NCBI RefSeq assembly: GCF_030687495.1
Contig: NZ_CP117435.1
Location: 2,360,501 to 2,424,500, forward strand
Direction: 5' to 3'
DNA: 64,000 bases
Source of the DNA: Pseudomonas sp. FP453
GTDB lineage: Bacteria; Pseudomonadota; Gammaproteobacteria; Pseudomonadales; Pseudomonadaceae
Under the pieces are notes generated by a model. That model saw nothing but the letters and a program-made list of their open reading frames with translations. It was not told where the DNA came from and did no database searches. This document shows, one piece after another, positions 43,602 to 51,335 of the stretch (its first letter is position 1; each line of letters starts with the position of its first letter). The position numbers and the translations under genes are program-made.

Positions 43602-44528
43602 CTATTTGTAGCGCTGCTCGAACACCGCCACCTGCTCCGGCTTGATCAGCTCAAACGGCACCCACACTTCCGACTCGATCGCTTCACCCTTGATCATCCG
43701 AATCGCCGACTCCACCGCCTTGGCCGCCTGCGCCTTCGGGTCCTGGAACACCGACGCCGCCAACAACCCACGCTTCACCGCCGCCAACCCATCCGGCAAA
43801 CCGTCGATGCCGACAATCGCCACATCCCCCTTGGCCTTGCCCGCCTGTTGCAACGCCATCCCGGCGCCGATGGCCATTTCGTCGTTGTTGGCGACAATCG
43901 CATCGAACTGGGTGCCTGCCAGCAGCCAGTTGCTGGTCAGGTCCATGCCTTTGCTGCGTTGCCATTCGGCGCTTTGCTGCTCGACCACCTTGATCCCGGG
44001 AAAGTCCTTGAGCACCTGCTTGGCGCCTTCGGTGCGGTCGTGGGTGGCGTTCTGTGCGAGGTCGCCCATGATGATCGCCACGTTGCCTTTGCCGCCGAGT
44101 TTTTCCGCGAGGAAGCGCATCTGCAACTGCCCGGCCTCGATGTCATTGGAGGCCACGGTGACCACGCCCTTGGGCAGCGTGCGTTCATCCGGGTGGCGGT
44201 TGACGTACACCAACGGCGTCTTGGCGGCCACGGCGGCGCGGGTCATGTTGGCGGTGGCGGAGGTGTCCACCGGCAGCACGATCACCGCGTCGACTTTCTG
44301 GTTGAGAAAGCCTTCGACCTGGTTGAGTTGGCGCACCACGTCGCCCTGGGCGTCTTCGAACTGGATCTTCACGTCTTGCTGCTTGGCGGCCGTTTCCAGG
44401 CCGTTGCGCACGTAGGTCATGAAGTTATCGTCGACCCGCGCAATGCTCACGCCGATGCGGTAATCGGCGAGCGCCCACGGGCTGAACAGCAGCAACAGCG
44501 AGGCAACAATCAACGAATAGCGGTTCAT
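43602..44528 (-). CDS. Periplasmic sugar/inositol-binding protein (MocB/IbpA-like)
   Basis: A 308-residue exported protein of the RbsB/Peripla_BP_4 group; signal peptide MNRYSLIVASLLLLFSPWALA. The opening YRIGVSIARVDDNFMTYVRNGLETAAKQ and the end GIDGLPDGLAAVKRGLLAASVFQDPKAQA resemble rhizopine- and inositol-binding proteins (MocB, IbpA). It is last in a leftward operon with TIM-barrel and MocA-type genes. No ATPase or permease genes are present nearby, which is odd. It may serve another ABC importer. AAAAGGA precedes the ATG. Ligand inferred from context. Confidence 0.82.
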   Translation of the reverse strand: MNRYSLIVASLLLLFSPWALADYRIGVSIARVDDNFMTYVRNGLETAAKQQDVKIQFEDAQGDVVRQLNQVEGFLNQKVDAVIVLPVDTSATANMTRAAVAAKTPLVYVNRHPDERTLPKGVVTVASNDIEAGQLQMRFLAEKLGGKGNVAIIMGDLAQNATHDRTEGAKQVLKDFPGIKVVEQQSAEWQRSKGMDLTSNWLLAGTQFDAIVANNDEMAIGAGMALQQAGKAKGDVAIVGIDGLPDGLAAVKRGLLAASVFQDPKAQAAKAVESAIRMIKGEAIESEVWVPFELIKPEQVAVFEQRYK

Positions 44529-44547
44529 AAGGGTGGTCCTTTTATTG

Positions 44548-45327
44548 TTATAGGGTGAACGCTTGACGGAATCGCTCCAGGGCCAGTTCGCTGTCGCCGC
44601 TGGCCCAGCCTTCGAGTCCGACCACGCCGGTGTAGCCCATGGCATGCAAGGCCCTGGCAATCGCAGGGTAGTGGATTTCACCGGTGCCGGGTTCCTTGCG
44701 CCCCGGCACGTCGGCCACCTGGATTTCGCCGATGGCGCTGCCGGCGCGCTGGATCAGTTCGATCAGGTTACCTTCGCCGATCTGCGCGTGGTACAGGTCC
44801 AGGTTCATTTTCAGGTGCGGGCTGCCCACGGCTTCGATCAGCGCCAGGGTGTCGTCGGCGCGGGCGAATGGGGTGCCGGGGTGGTCCACTTCGGTGTTGA
44901 GGTTTTCCAGCAGGAACACGCGGCCGGCGTCTTCCCCCAGGCGGGCGATTTTTTCCAGGGTCTTGCAGGCGCTCAGCCACATGCGCCCGGTGGTGTGGCT
45001 GACCGGTTGCACCGGCAGCCCGCCTTCACCCAGGCCAGTGCCGTGCAGGTTGAGGCTGGGGCAATTCAAGCGCTCGGCAACGCCGAGGGATTCGCGGGCG
45101 CTGTCGAGCAGTTGGCGGATGCCCTCGGGGTCGGTGAGGGTGCCGCTGATGTAGCCGGTCATCGAGGTGAAGTCGGCGCCGGTGGCCGCGAGGGCGCCGA
45201 TGTCCTTGTTGGTCCAGTTCCAGATCTCGGCGCTGAAGCCCAGCTCATGGATGCGCTTTACGCGCTCGATGAAGGGCAGGTCGAGAAACACCATCTCGGC
45301 ACTAATCGCCAGTTTGAACGGGCTCAT
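44548..45327 (-). CDS. TIM-barrel sugar isomerase/epimerase (MocC/Hyi-like)
   Basis: A 259-residue AP-endonuclease-2-fold enzyme resembling hydroxypyruvate isomerase and the rhizobial MocC. Metal ligands are visible in LLENLNTEVDHPG (Glu), MNLDLYHAQIGEGN (Asp, His), and GEIQVADVPGRKEPGTGEIHYPAI (the last with the Hyi hallmark DVPGR...P-G-T-G-E-I). Such proteins isomerise or epimerise inositol-derived keto compounds. Its start overlaps the stop of the MocA-type gene (ATGA). Chemistry on the actual substrate is inferred. Confidence 0.85.
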   Translation of the reverse strand: MSPFKLAISAEMVFLDLPFIERVKRIHELGFSAEIWNWTNKDIGALAATGADFTSMTGYISGTLTDPEGIRQLLDSARESLGVAERLNCPSLNLHGTGLGEGGLPVQPVSHTTGRMWLSACKTLEKIARLGEDAGRVFLLENLNTEVDHPGTPFARADDTLALIEAVGSPHLKMNLDLYHAQIGEGNLIELIQRAGSAIGEIQVADVPGRKEPGTGEIHYPAIARALHAMGYTGVVGLEGWASGDSELALERFRQAFTL

Positions 45328-46328
45328 ACGGCCACCGCCTTGCCTTGCTGGAACGACTCGATGCACGCGCGGGCAATCGCCAGGGCGGCGCGGGCGTCTT
45401 CGCCGCTGGCCATCGGCTTGGCGCCGGTGCGCAGGCAGTCGGCGAAGTGATTGAGTTCGGCGATGTAGGCGTCGCGCAAGAGGTCGGTGTCGAGGCGCTG
45501 GGTATCGGCCTGGATGCCCTGAGCCAGGTAGCGCACCAGGTCCGAATCATTCAGGCTGCCCATGCTCAGCATGCCTTCGCTGCCGAACACTTCGCCGCGC
45601 ACGTCGTAGCCGTACACGGCCTGGAAGTTGGCCTCGGCGGTGGCGATGGCGCCGTTGTCGAAGCGGATCGCGACCACGGCGGTGTCGAGGAAGCCTTTGC
45701 TCTTGTACGCCGGGGCGATCAGCGCATCGGCCATCACATACACCTGCACGGCTTCAGCGCCGGGGTTGAGGTAGCGCAGGGTGTCGAAGTCGTGGATCAG
45801 GGTTTCGAGGAAGATCACCCATTGCGGCGACGCAGCGGGATTGTTCAACGCCGGGTCGCGGGTTACCGAGCGCAGCAACTGTGGGGTGCCGATGCGCCCA
45901 GCGGCGACGTCGAGGTGGGCAGTGCGAAAGCTCTTGGCGAAGCGCCGGTTGAACCCGACCTGCAACGGCACATGGGCATCGGCGGCGGCAGCGATGGCGC
46001 GGTCGGCTTCATCGAGGGTGATGGCCATGGGTTTTTCGCAGAAGATCCCCTTGCCGGCGCGGGCGGCGCTAATCACCAGTTCGGCGTGGCTGCGGGCGGG
46101 GGCTGCGATGATCACGCCGTCGATGTCCGGGTCGTCGAGCAGCTGCTGCGGGTCGGTGTAGACCTTGTCCACGCCCAGTTCGGCGGCGAGGCGGGCGGCT
46201 TGGCCCGGAGTCGGGTCGGCAATGGCGACCAGGCTGGCACCGGGGATATGCCGCGCCGCCGTCAAACCGTGGAAGCTGCCCATGCGACCAGCACCGATCA
46301 AGCCCAGGCGGATGTTCTGTGTACTCAT
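45324..46328 (-). CDS. Gfo/Idh/MocA-family dehydrogenase
   Basis: A 334-residue NAD(P)-dependent oxidoreductase close to inositol 2-dehydrogenases and rhizopine MocA. Rossmann start LGLIGAGRMGSFHG, catalytic Lys in IFCEKPMAI (about residue 97), HDFDTLRYL (family His/Asp) with an Asp-x-x-x-His type active site. First gene of the operon, 48 nt below a sigma-54 promoter, with AAAAGGGG before its ATG. Probably oxidises a ring hydroxyl of myo- or scyllo-inositol derivative. Confidence 0.9.
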   Translation of the reverse strand: MSTQNIRLGLIGAGRMGSFHGLTAARHIPGASLVAIADPTPGQAARLAAELGVDKVYTDPQQLLDDPDIDGVIIAAPARSHAELVISAARAGKGIFCEKPMAITLDEADRAIAAAADAHVPLQVGFNRRFAKSFRTAHLDVAAGRIGTPQLLRSVTRDPALNNPAASPQWVIFLETLIHDFDTLRYLNPGAEAVQVYVMADALIAPAYKSKGFLDTAVVAIRFDNGAIATAEANFQAVYGYDVRGEVFGSEGMLSMGSLNDSDLVRYLAQGIQADTQRLDTDLLRDAYIAELNHFADCLRTGAKPMASGEDARAALAIARACIESFQQGKAVAV

Positions 46329-46386
46329 GAAGTGACCCCTTTTTTATTGTTGGCCTCAGGACAGTCCTGATGGGTAAAGGGGTAGG

Positions 46387-46402
46387 AGCAAAGGCTGTGC
46401 CA
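46387..46402 (-). promoter_or_regulatory. Sigma-54 promoter of the mocA-C-B-like operon
   Basis: On the minus strand TGGCACAGCCTTTGCT has the exact -24/-12 form: GG and GC separated by 10 bases. It lies 59-74 bp before the start of the MocA-type gene, and the divergent gene encodes a sigma-54 activator. Confidence 0.85.
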
Positions 46403-46453
46403 AATTATAAGTGGTTGATAAACAACAATTATTAAAAATCCATAAACAAAAAG

Positions 46454-46501
46454 TGTTCATTTTGATGACATGCCTATACTGACATGTCAAAAACATGAAC
46501 A
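46454..46501. promoter_or_regulatory. Symmetric upstream activator site
   Basis: Two identical half-sites, TGTTCAT-N6-GACATG, face each other: arms at 46454-46460/46495-46501 and 46467-46472/46483-46488, all sharing the same centre (46477.5). It is ~80 bp from the sigma-54 promoter, a usual activator distance, and 14 bp before the regulator's ATG, which suggests it represses its own gene as well. Confidence 0.7.
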
Positions 46502-46514
46502 TGGACACCCCGCA

Positions 46515-48476
46515 ATGAGCATGACGTTCAGCGTACAAGACCTCGACTACCTCACCGCCCTGGGGCCGGCAGCGCTGAATGACGGCCCCGTGGCCGCGCT
46601 GGAACAGGCATGGCACGCGTGCCTGGCTGGCGCGGTTGAACGCCCGGCGGCTGTGCGTCAAGTGATCTGGGAGTCGTGGCGGCGCAGTGTGCAGGCGGGG
46701 ATTGATCCGGCGGACAACGCCTATCGCTTTGTCGCGCCGGATAGCCTGAGCGCGACCCTGGCCACGCACCGCGTGCTGATCGCCGCAGCGGCGCAGGTCA
46801 TGCATGGCCTGCTGGCCTACAACCCGCGCGGGCATATCAACCTCACCGATGCCGACGGCACCACCCTGTACTTTTGCGGGCTGGACATCACCCCGGTGGG
46901 CAGCCGCCTGTTGGAGTCGGTGCAAGGCACCAACTGCACCGGCCTGGCACTGGCCGAGGACCGTCTGGTGTACGTGCTGGCCGAGGAAAACTTCGCCACG
47001 GGCCTGCGCCAGCGCCGCATGCACTGCGCCGCCGCGCCGATCAAGAACGCCCAGGGCCAGACCCTGGCCATGCTCACCCTCACCGCCGAGCCCGGCTGGT
47101 TCCACTTCCACACCCTCGGCACCGTGCAAGCGGCGGCGGACGCCGTGTCGAGGCAGATGGCCCTGCAAGCGCTGCTGGAAGAACAGCAAACCGTGCTCGA
47201 AGTGCTCAACGAAGGCCTGGTGGTACTGGATGAGCGCGGCTGCATCAAGGCGCTTAACCGTTACGCCCGGCAGTTGTTCGGCGTGGGGCTGGAGCTGATC
47301 GGCCGCCCGTTCCAGCAGCTGGGCCGCAGCGAGCTGAGCGATACCCTCGGCGAACCCGTGCGCGACCTCGACTGCACGTTCCACCTGCACGACCGCAGTC
47401 AGCTCGCCTGTCTGGTTTCAGTGTGCCCGCTGGAGCAGGGCGGGGTGATCGTCTCGCTGCGCGAGAACCGACGCATCCGCGAAATCACCCGGCGCATCAT
47501 CGGCACCCAGGCCAGCTACACCTTCGACACCATCCAGGGCCAGTCACGGGCGATCCAGGACGCATTGCACCTGGGGCGCATCGCCAGTCGCAGCGACTCC
47601 ACCACCCTGATCCTCGGCGAAAGCGGCACCGGCAAAGAGCTGTTTGCCCAGGCGATCCATAACGGCAGCGACCGCCACAAAGGCCCCTTCGTGGCGGTCA
47701 ACTGCGGCGCGATCCCGCGCGACCTGGTGCAAAGCGAACTGTTCGGGCATGTCGAAGGCGCGTTCACCGGCGCCACCCGGGGCGGCTCGGCGGGCAAGTT
47801 CGAACTGGCGGATGGCGGCACGATTTTTCTCGATGAAATTGGCGACATGGCCTTCGACGCCCAGGTCAGCCTGCTGCGGGTGTTGCAGGAGGGCGAAGTG
47901 ACCCGCGTCGGCGCGAAGAACTCGCGGCGCGTGGATGTGCGCATCATTGCCGCGTCACACCGCAACCTGAGCCAGGCGGTGGCCGAGGGTGCGTTTCGTG
48001 AAGACCTTTACTACCGCCTCAATGTGTTGAACCTGACCGTGCCGCCGCTGCGCATGCGCCGTGAAGACATTCCGTTGCTGGCGCGGCACTTCCTTGCGCG
48101 TTACGCCCGTTCGTTGCGCAAGTCCGTGGAGGGCTTTGCGCCGGATGCGCTGGCGTTGCTGTGTGCCTACCCGTGGCCGGGCAATGTGCGTGAGTTGGAA
48201 AACAGCATTGAGCGCGCGACCAACCTGGCGATGGGGGCGTTGATCCAGCCGCTTGACCTGCCGTTGGACACCAAGCCGCGCGCGTCGCAGCGCGTGTACG
48301 AGCCGCAGCCGGCGCAGGACCTCAGCAGCCATGAAATGAATGCGATCGTTGCGGCGCTGGAAAGCACGGGTGGCAATATCCGCTTGGCCGCGCGGCAGCT
48401 GAACGTGTCGCGGGGCGGGCTGTACAACAAGATGAGTAGGTTTGGCTTGAGTGCCAGCGACTATCGCAATAGCTGA
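46515..48476 (+). CDS. Sigma-54-dependent activator, AcoR type
   Basis: A 653-residue enhancer-binding protein. Domains in order: N-terminal helix bundle, GAF-type ligand domain (~70-200), PAS (~215-310), AAA+ with Walker A GESGTGKE (~367), GAFTGA loop (~415), Walker B GGTIFLDEIGD, Arg finger region, and a Fis-type C-terminal HTH (NIRLAARQLNVSRGGLYNKMSRFGL). The GAFTGA loop is intact, so it can act on sigma-54 polymerase. It is divergent from the MocA-type operon, which has a fitting promoter and enhancer between them. The ligand is presumably the inositol-type substrate. An upstream extension in frame covers the activator site and is rejected as start. Confidence 0.93.
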   Translation: MSMTFSVQDLDYLTALGPAALNDGPVAALEQAWHACLAGAVERPAAVRQVIWESWRRSVQAGIDPADNAYRFVAPDSLSATLATHRVLIAAAAQVMHGLLAYNPRGHINLTDADGTTLYFCGLDITPVGSRLLESVQGTNCTGLALAEDRLVYVLAEENFATGLRQRRMHCAAAPIKNAQGQTLAMLTLTAEPGWFHFHTLGTVQAAADAVSRQMALQALLEEQQTVLEVLNEGLVVLDERGCIKALNRYARQLFGVGLELIGRPFQQLGRSELSDTLGEPVRDLDCTFHLHDRSQLACLVSVCPLEQGGVIVSLRENRRIREITRRIIGTQASYTFDTIQGQSRAIQDALHLGRIASRSDSTTLILGESGTGKELFAQAIHNGSDRHKGPFVAVNCGAIPRDLVQSELFGHVEGAFTGATRGGSAGKFELADGGTIFLDEIGDMAFDAQVSLLRVLQEGEVTRVGAKNSRRVDVRIIAASHRNLSQAVAEGAFREDLYYRLNVLNLTVPPLRMRREDIPLLARHFLARYARSLRKSVEGFAPDALALLCAYPWPGNVRELENSIERATNLAMGALIQPLDLPLDTKPRASQRVYEPQPAQDLSSHEMNAIVAALESTGGNIRLAARQLNVSRGGLYNKMSRFGLSASDYRNS

Positions 48477-48494
48477 GCCTCACGCCGATCAACC

Positions 48495-48583
48495 TGTGGG
48501 AGCTGGCTTGCCTGCGATAGCGGTACATCAGTCACTACTGAGGTGCCTGGCCCACCGCTATCGCAGGCAAGCCAGCTCCCACA
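48495..48583. repeat. REP doublet
   Basis: Inverted pair between the convergent activator and LacI-type genes, linker ~45 bp, arms GTGGGAGCTGGCTTGCCTGC. Confidence 0.85.
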
Positions 48584-48601
48584 GTTTTTGATCTCCATGT
48601 A

Positions 48602-49651
48602 TCAGGTGCAGATGTTTTCTGAGGTGACGATTTGAGGCGGTACGTACACCCGATGCCTGACCGGATCGAACGCTTCGGCGCTCTGCAATTCAACCAACAA
48701 CTCCACCAACGCCACCGCCGTCTGCCTCGGCTGCGAATCCATCACCACATCCACCAACCCCTGGCTCAACGCCTGACGCGACAGCTCCGTGGACTCCTGC
48801 AAGATGCAACACAACGCCGGCCGCTTGGGCAGCTGCGCCAGGGCGCTGATGATGCCGTCGCCGCCGCCGCCCACCACACACAGGCCGCGCAGGTCGCTGT
48901 GGCGGGTGATCAGGTCGAGGGTGGCTTCTTCGGTGATGTCGCAGTTGTCCAGGTTGATCAGTGGCTCCAGCGGCTTGAGCCCCGGCGCGTGTTCGGCGAG
49001 GTAGCTGTGCAGGCCCGTGACCCGCGCCTGGTGGCCGAGGAAGCGGTGGCCGCCGAGCAAGATCCCCACGCTGCCTTTGCGCGCGCCGCAGGTGCGGGCG
49101 AGCAGCCAGCCCATGGTGCGGCCGACGACGTGGTTGTCCTGGCCGACGTAGGGTTCCGCCGCGTGTTCGTGGATATCCGAGAGCAGGGCGACCACGGGCA
49201 CACCGGCTTCGCGGATCTGCGCCAACGTGGCATTGATCAGCGGGTGGGCAAAACTCACCACGGCGAGGGCGTCGCATTGCACCGCCAGTTGTTCGATCTG
49301 CGCGACGATGGCGCTGGGGCTGCGATCGACGATGTAGTCGAATTGGCAGGTCAGGTTGGCCCCGGCGTGGTGCTCGGCCGCCTGCGCAATCGCCTGCGCC
49401 AGGCTGGCGTAGAACGCCTGGGCGGTGGCCAGCAGCAGGATGCCAAAGCGGTAAGTCGGCCGGCGTTCGCGGATGCGCTGGCCGATCAGCCGCGCGGCGA
49501 AATAGCCCACGGCTTCGGCGGCCTGGAACACCTGTTCGGCGGTGTCTGGATTGACCGGCGCGCGGGCGTTCAACACCCGGTCGACGGTGGCTACGCTGAG
49601 GCCCGCCTGGGCGGCAACAGTGGCGATGGTTGGGCGTTTATTGTTGTGCAT
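48602..49651 (-). CDS. LacI-family repressor
   Basis: A 349-residue repressor. HTH at residues 8-30 (TIATVAAQAGLSVATVDRVLNARAPVNPDTAEQV; VATVDRVLN is the form seen in a subgroup beside inositol and rhizopine genes), then a Peripla_BP_4 sugar-binding core (YRFGILLLATAQAFYASLAQAI onward). It is divergent from the desaturase-like gene with a perfect palindrome in the gap, so it most likely represses the mocDEF-like operon until an inositol-type inducer binds. Confidence 0.9.
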   Translation of the reverse strand: MHNNKRPTIATVAAQAGLSVATVDRVLNARAPVNPDTAEQVFQAAEAVGYFAARLIGQRIRERRPTYRFGILLLATAQAFYASLAQAIAQAAEHHAGANLTCQFDYIVDRSPSAIVAQIEQLAVQCDALAVVSFAHPLINATLAQIREAGVPVVALLSDIHEHAAEPYVGQDNHVVGRTMGWLLARTCGARKGSVGILLGGHRFLGHQARVTGLHSYLAEHAPGLKPLEPLINLDNCDITEEATLDLITRHSDLRGLCVVGGGGDGIISALAQLPKRPALCCILQESTELSRQALSQGLVDVVMDSQPRQTAVALVELLVELQSAEAFDPVRHRVYVPPQIVTSENICT

Positions 49652-49669
49652 GGCTGGCCCCTTGAGCGT

Positions 49670-49689
49670 CTTGATAGAAAACTATCAAG
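49670..49689. promoter_or_regulatory. LacI operator
   Basis: CTTGATAG-aaaa-CTATCAAG, a perfect 20-bp inverted repeat 19 bp upstream of the LacI start. A further half-site CTTGATAG lies at 49712-49719. Confidence 0.8.
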
Positions 49690-49812
49690 CCCCGCTGGGC
49701 CTGGATGATAGCTTGATAGGGAATGGATTCAAGGCCTTGAGGGCGATTTAGCGCTTCTCTATCGTGGGTTGCACAACGCACCTGAAACCCACGCTTGCGG
49801 AGAACAATAACA

Positions 49813-50898
49813 ATGCCTGAACACACCGCTCACACCGCCCGGCGCGACTACAGCCTCACCGGCCTCGAAGCCGCCCGCGCCGCCGAAAAAGGCCTGGTCT
49901 CGGCCAGCTGGTATCAATCACCGATTTCCCGCAAACGCATGAAAGAACTGATGCAGCGCCGCGACGGCCCGGCCCTGCGCGACACTGCCCTGTGGCTGCT
50001 CGCGCTGGTCGCCAGCGGGTTTGGCGGCTACTGGTTCTGGGGCTCCTGGGCCTGCGTGCCGTTCTTTATCGTGTACGGCGTGCTGTACGGCACCGCGTCC
50101 AACCCGCGCTGGCACGAAACCGGCCACGGCACCGCGTTCAAGACCCGCTGGATGAACGATGTGCTGTATCAGATCGCAAGCTTCATGTGCATCTTCGAAC
50201 CCCATGTGTGGCGCTGGAGCCATGCGCGGCACCACACCGACACCATTGTCGTCGGCCGCGACCCGGAGATCGTCGAGCCGCGTCCGCCGAGCTTGCTGAT
50301 GATGTTCTTGAGCCTGTTCAACCTGCCCCTGGCCTGGAAGACCTTCAGCGGCGTGGCCCGTCATGCCGCCGGCAAGATGAGCGCGCAAGAGGCCGACTTC
50401 ATCCCTGAATCCGAATGGCCCAAGGTGTTCCGTGCCGCGCGGATCTGGGTAGGGATTTATGCCGTGGTCATCGGCGCCGCGCTCTACTTGCACAGCTGGT
50501 TGCCGCTGATGCTGATCGGCCTGCCTAGCATTTACGGCGCATGGCTCGGCTACCTGTTCGGCCTGACCCAACACGTCGGCCTTGCCGAAGACGTGCTCGA
50601 CCACCGCAGCAACTGCCGCACCATCTACATGAACCGCGTGCTGCGCTTTATCTACATGGACATGAACTACCACCTCGAACACCACATGTACCCGATGGTG
50701 CCGTACCACGCGCTTGAGCAACTGCACGAAGAGATCCGTGGTGACTGCCCGCCGCCGTACGCGAACCTTTTCGCGGCGTACAAGGAAATCCTGCCGACGG
50801 TGTGGAAGCAGCGCAGCGATCCGAATTATTTCATCCAGCGCCCAACACCCTGTGGCGACGGAGCTTGCTCCCGCTGGGCTGCGCAGCAGCCCCAATGA
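49813..50898 (+). CDS. Membrane di-iron oxygenase/desaturase (MocD-like)
   Basis: A 361-residue membrane protein of the fatty-acid-desaturase superfamily. Three His boxes are complete: RWHETGHG (~105), HARHHTDTI (~145), HLEHHMYP (~288); hydrophobic pairs lie around residues 55-90 and 210-245. With the Rieske ferredoxin and reductase downstream it forms a three-component oxygenase, as in MocDEF, proposed to remove the O-methyl group of rhizopine. The last ~17 residues (from PCGDGACSRWAA on) are encoded by a REP sequence, so the natural C-terminus has been replaced. GGAG precedes the ATG. Confidence 0.88.
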   Translation: MPEHTAHTARRDYSLTGLEAARAAEKGLVSASWYQSPISRKRMKELMQRRDGPALRDTALWLLALVASGFGGYWFWGSWACVPFFIVYGVLYGTASNPRWHETGHGTAFKTRWMNDVLYQIASFMCIFEPHVWRWSHARHHTDTIVVGRDPEIVEPRPPSLLMMFLSLFNLPLAWKTFSGVARHAAGKMSAQEADFIPESEWPKVFRAARIWVGIYAVVIGAALYLHSWLPLMLIGLPSIYGAWLGYLFGLTQHVGLAEDVLDHRSNCRTIYMNRVLRFIYMDMNYHLEHHMYPMVPYHALEQLHEEIRGDCPPPYANLFAAYKEILPTVWKQRSDPNYFIQRPTPCGDGACSRWAAQQPQ

Positions 50899-50984
50899 CG
50901 GCACCGCATTTTTTCAGACAAATCCTGACAGCTGAGGTTGGGGCCGCTTCGCAGCCCAGCGGGAGCAAGCTCCCTCGCCACAGG
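50849..50984. repeat. REP-type inverted pair overlapping the desaturase 3' end
   Basis: CCTGTGGCGA-GGAGCTTGCTCC...GGGCTGCG and its inverted copy ~60 bp on. The sequence class differs from the other doublets in this window. Left arm lies inside the coding region. Confidence 0.85.
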
Positions 50985-51012
50985 ATTAGCCAATCACCTG
51001 GAGACAAATGCC

Positions 51013-51333
51013 ATGAACGATCAATGGATCGACGTCTGCGCCGTGGGCGAAATAGACGAAGAAGACGTGTTGCGCTTCGACCACGGCGCCCACACCTACG
51101 CGGTGTATCGCTCGGCGGAGAATGAGTTTTTCGCCACCGCCGGCCTGTGCACCCACGAGAAAATCCACCTCGCCGACGGCCTGGTGATGGACCACGTGAT
51201 CGAATGCCCCAAGCACAACGGGCGCTTTGACTACCGCACCGGCAAGGCCATGGGCGCGCCGGTGTGCGTCAACCTCAAGACCTACCCGGTGCGGATCGAA
51301 GCGGGGCGGGTGTTGCTCGCCGTCACGGTGTGA
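51013..51333 (+). CDS. Rieske-type 2Fe-2S ferredoxin (MocE-like)
   Basis: A 106-residue soluble Rieske ferredoxin. Cluster ligands Cys-x-His in GLCTHEKIH and Cys-x2-His in ECPKHNGRFD, 16 residues apart; FDYRTGKAMGAPVCVNLKTYPVRIE follows as in MocE and NdoA-type ferredoxins. It passes electrons from the reductase encoded next to the membrane oxygenase. ATG chosen at 51013, after GGAGA; the frame is open upstream into the REP element. Confidence 0.92.
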   Translation: MNDQWIDVCAVGEIDEEDVLRFDHGAHTYAVYRSAENEFFATAGLCTHEKIHLADGLVMDHVIECPKHNGRFDYRTGKAMGAPVCVNLKTYPVRIEAGRVLLAVTV

Positions 51334-51335
51334 CG

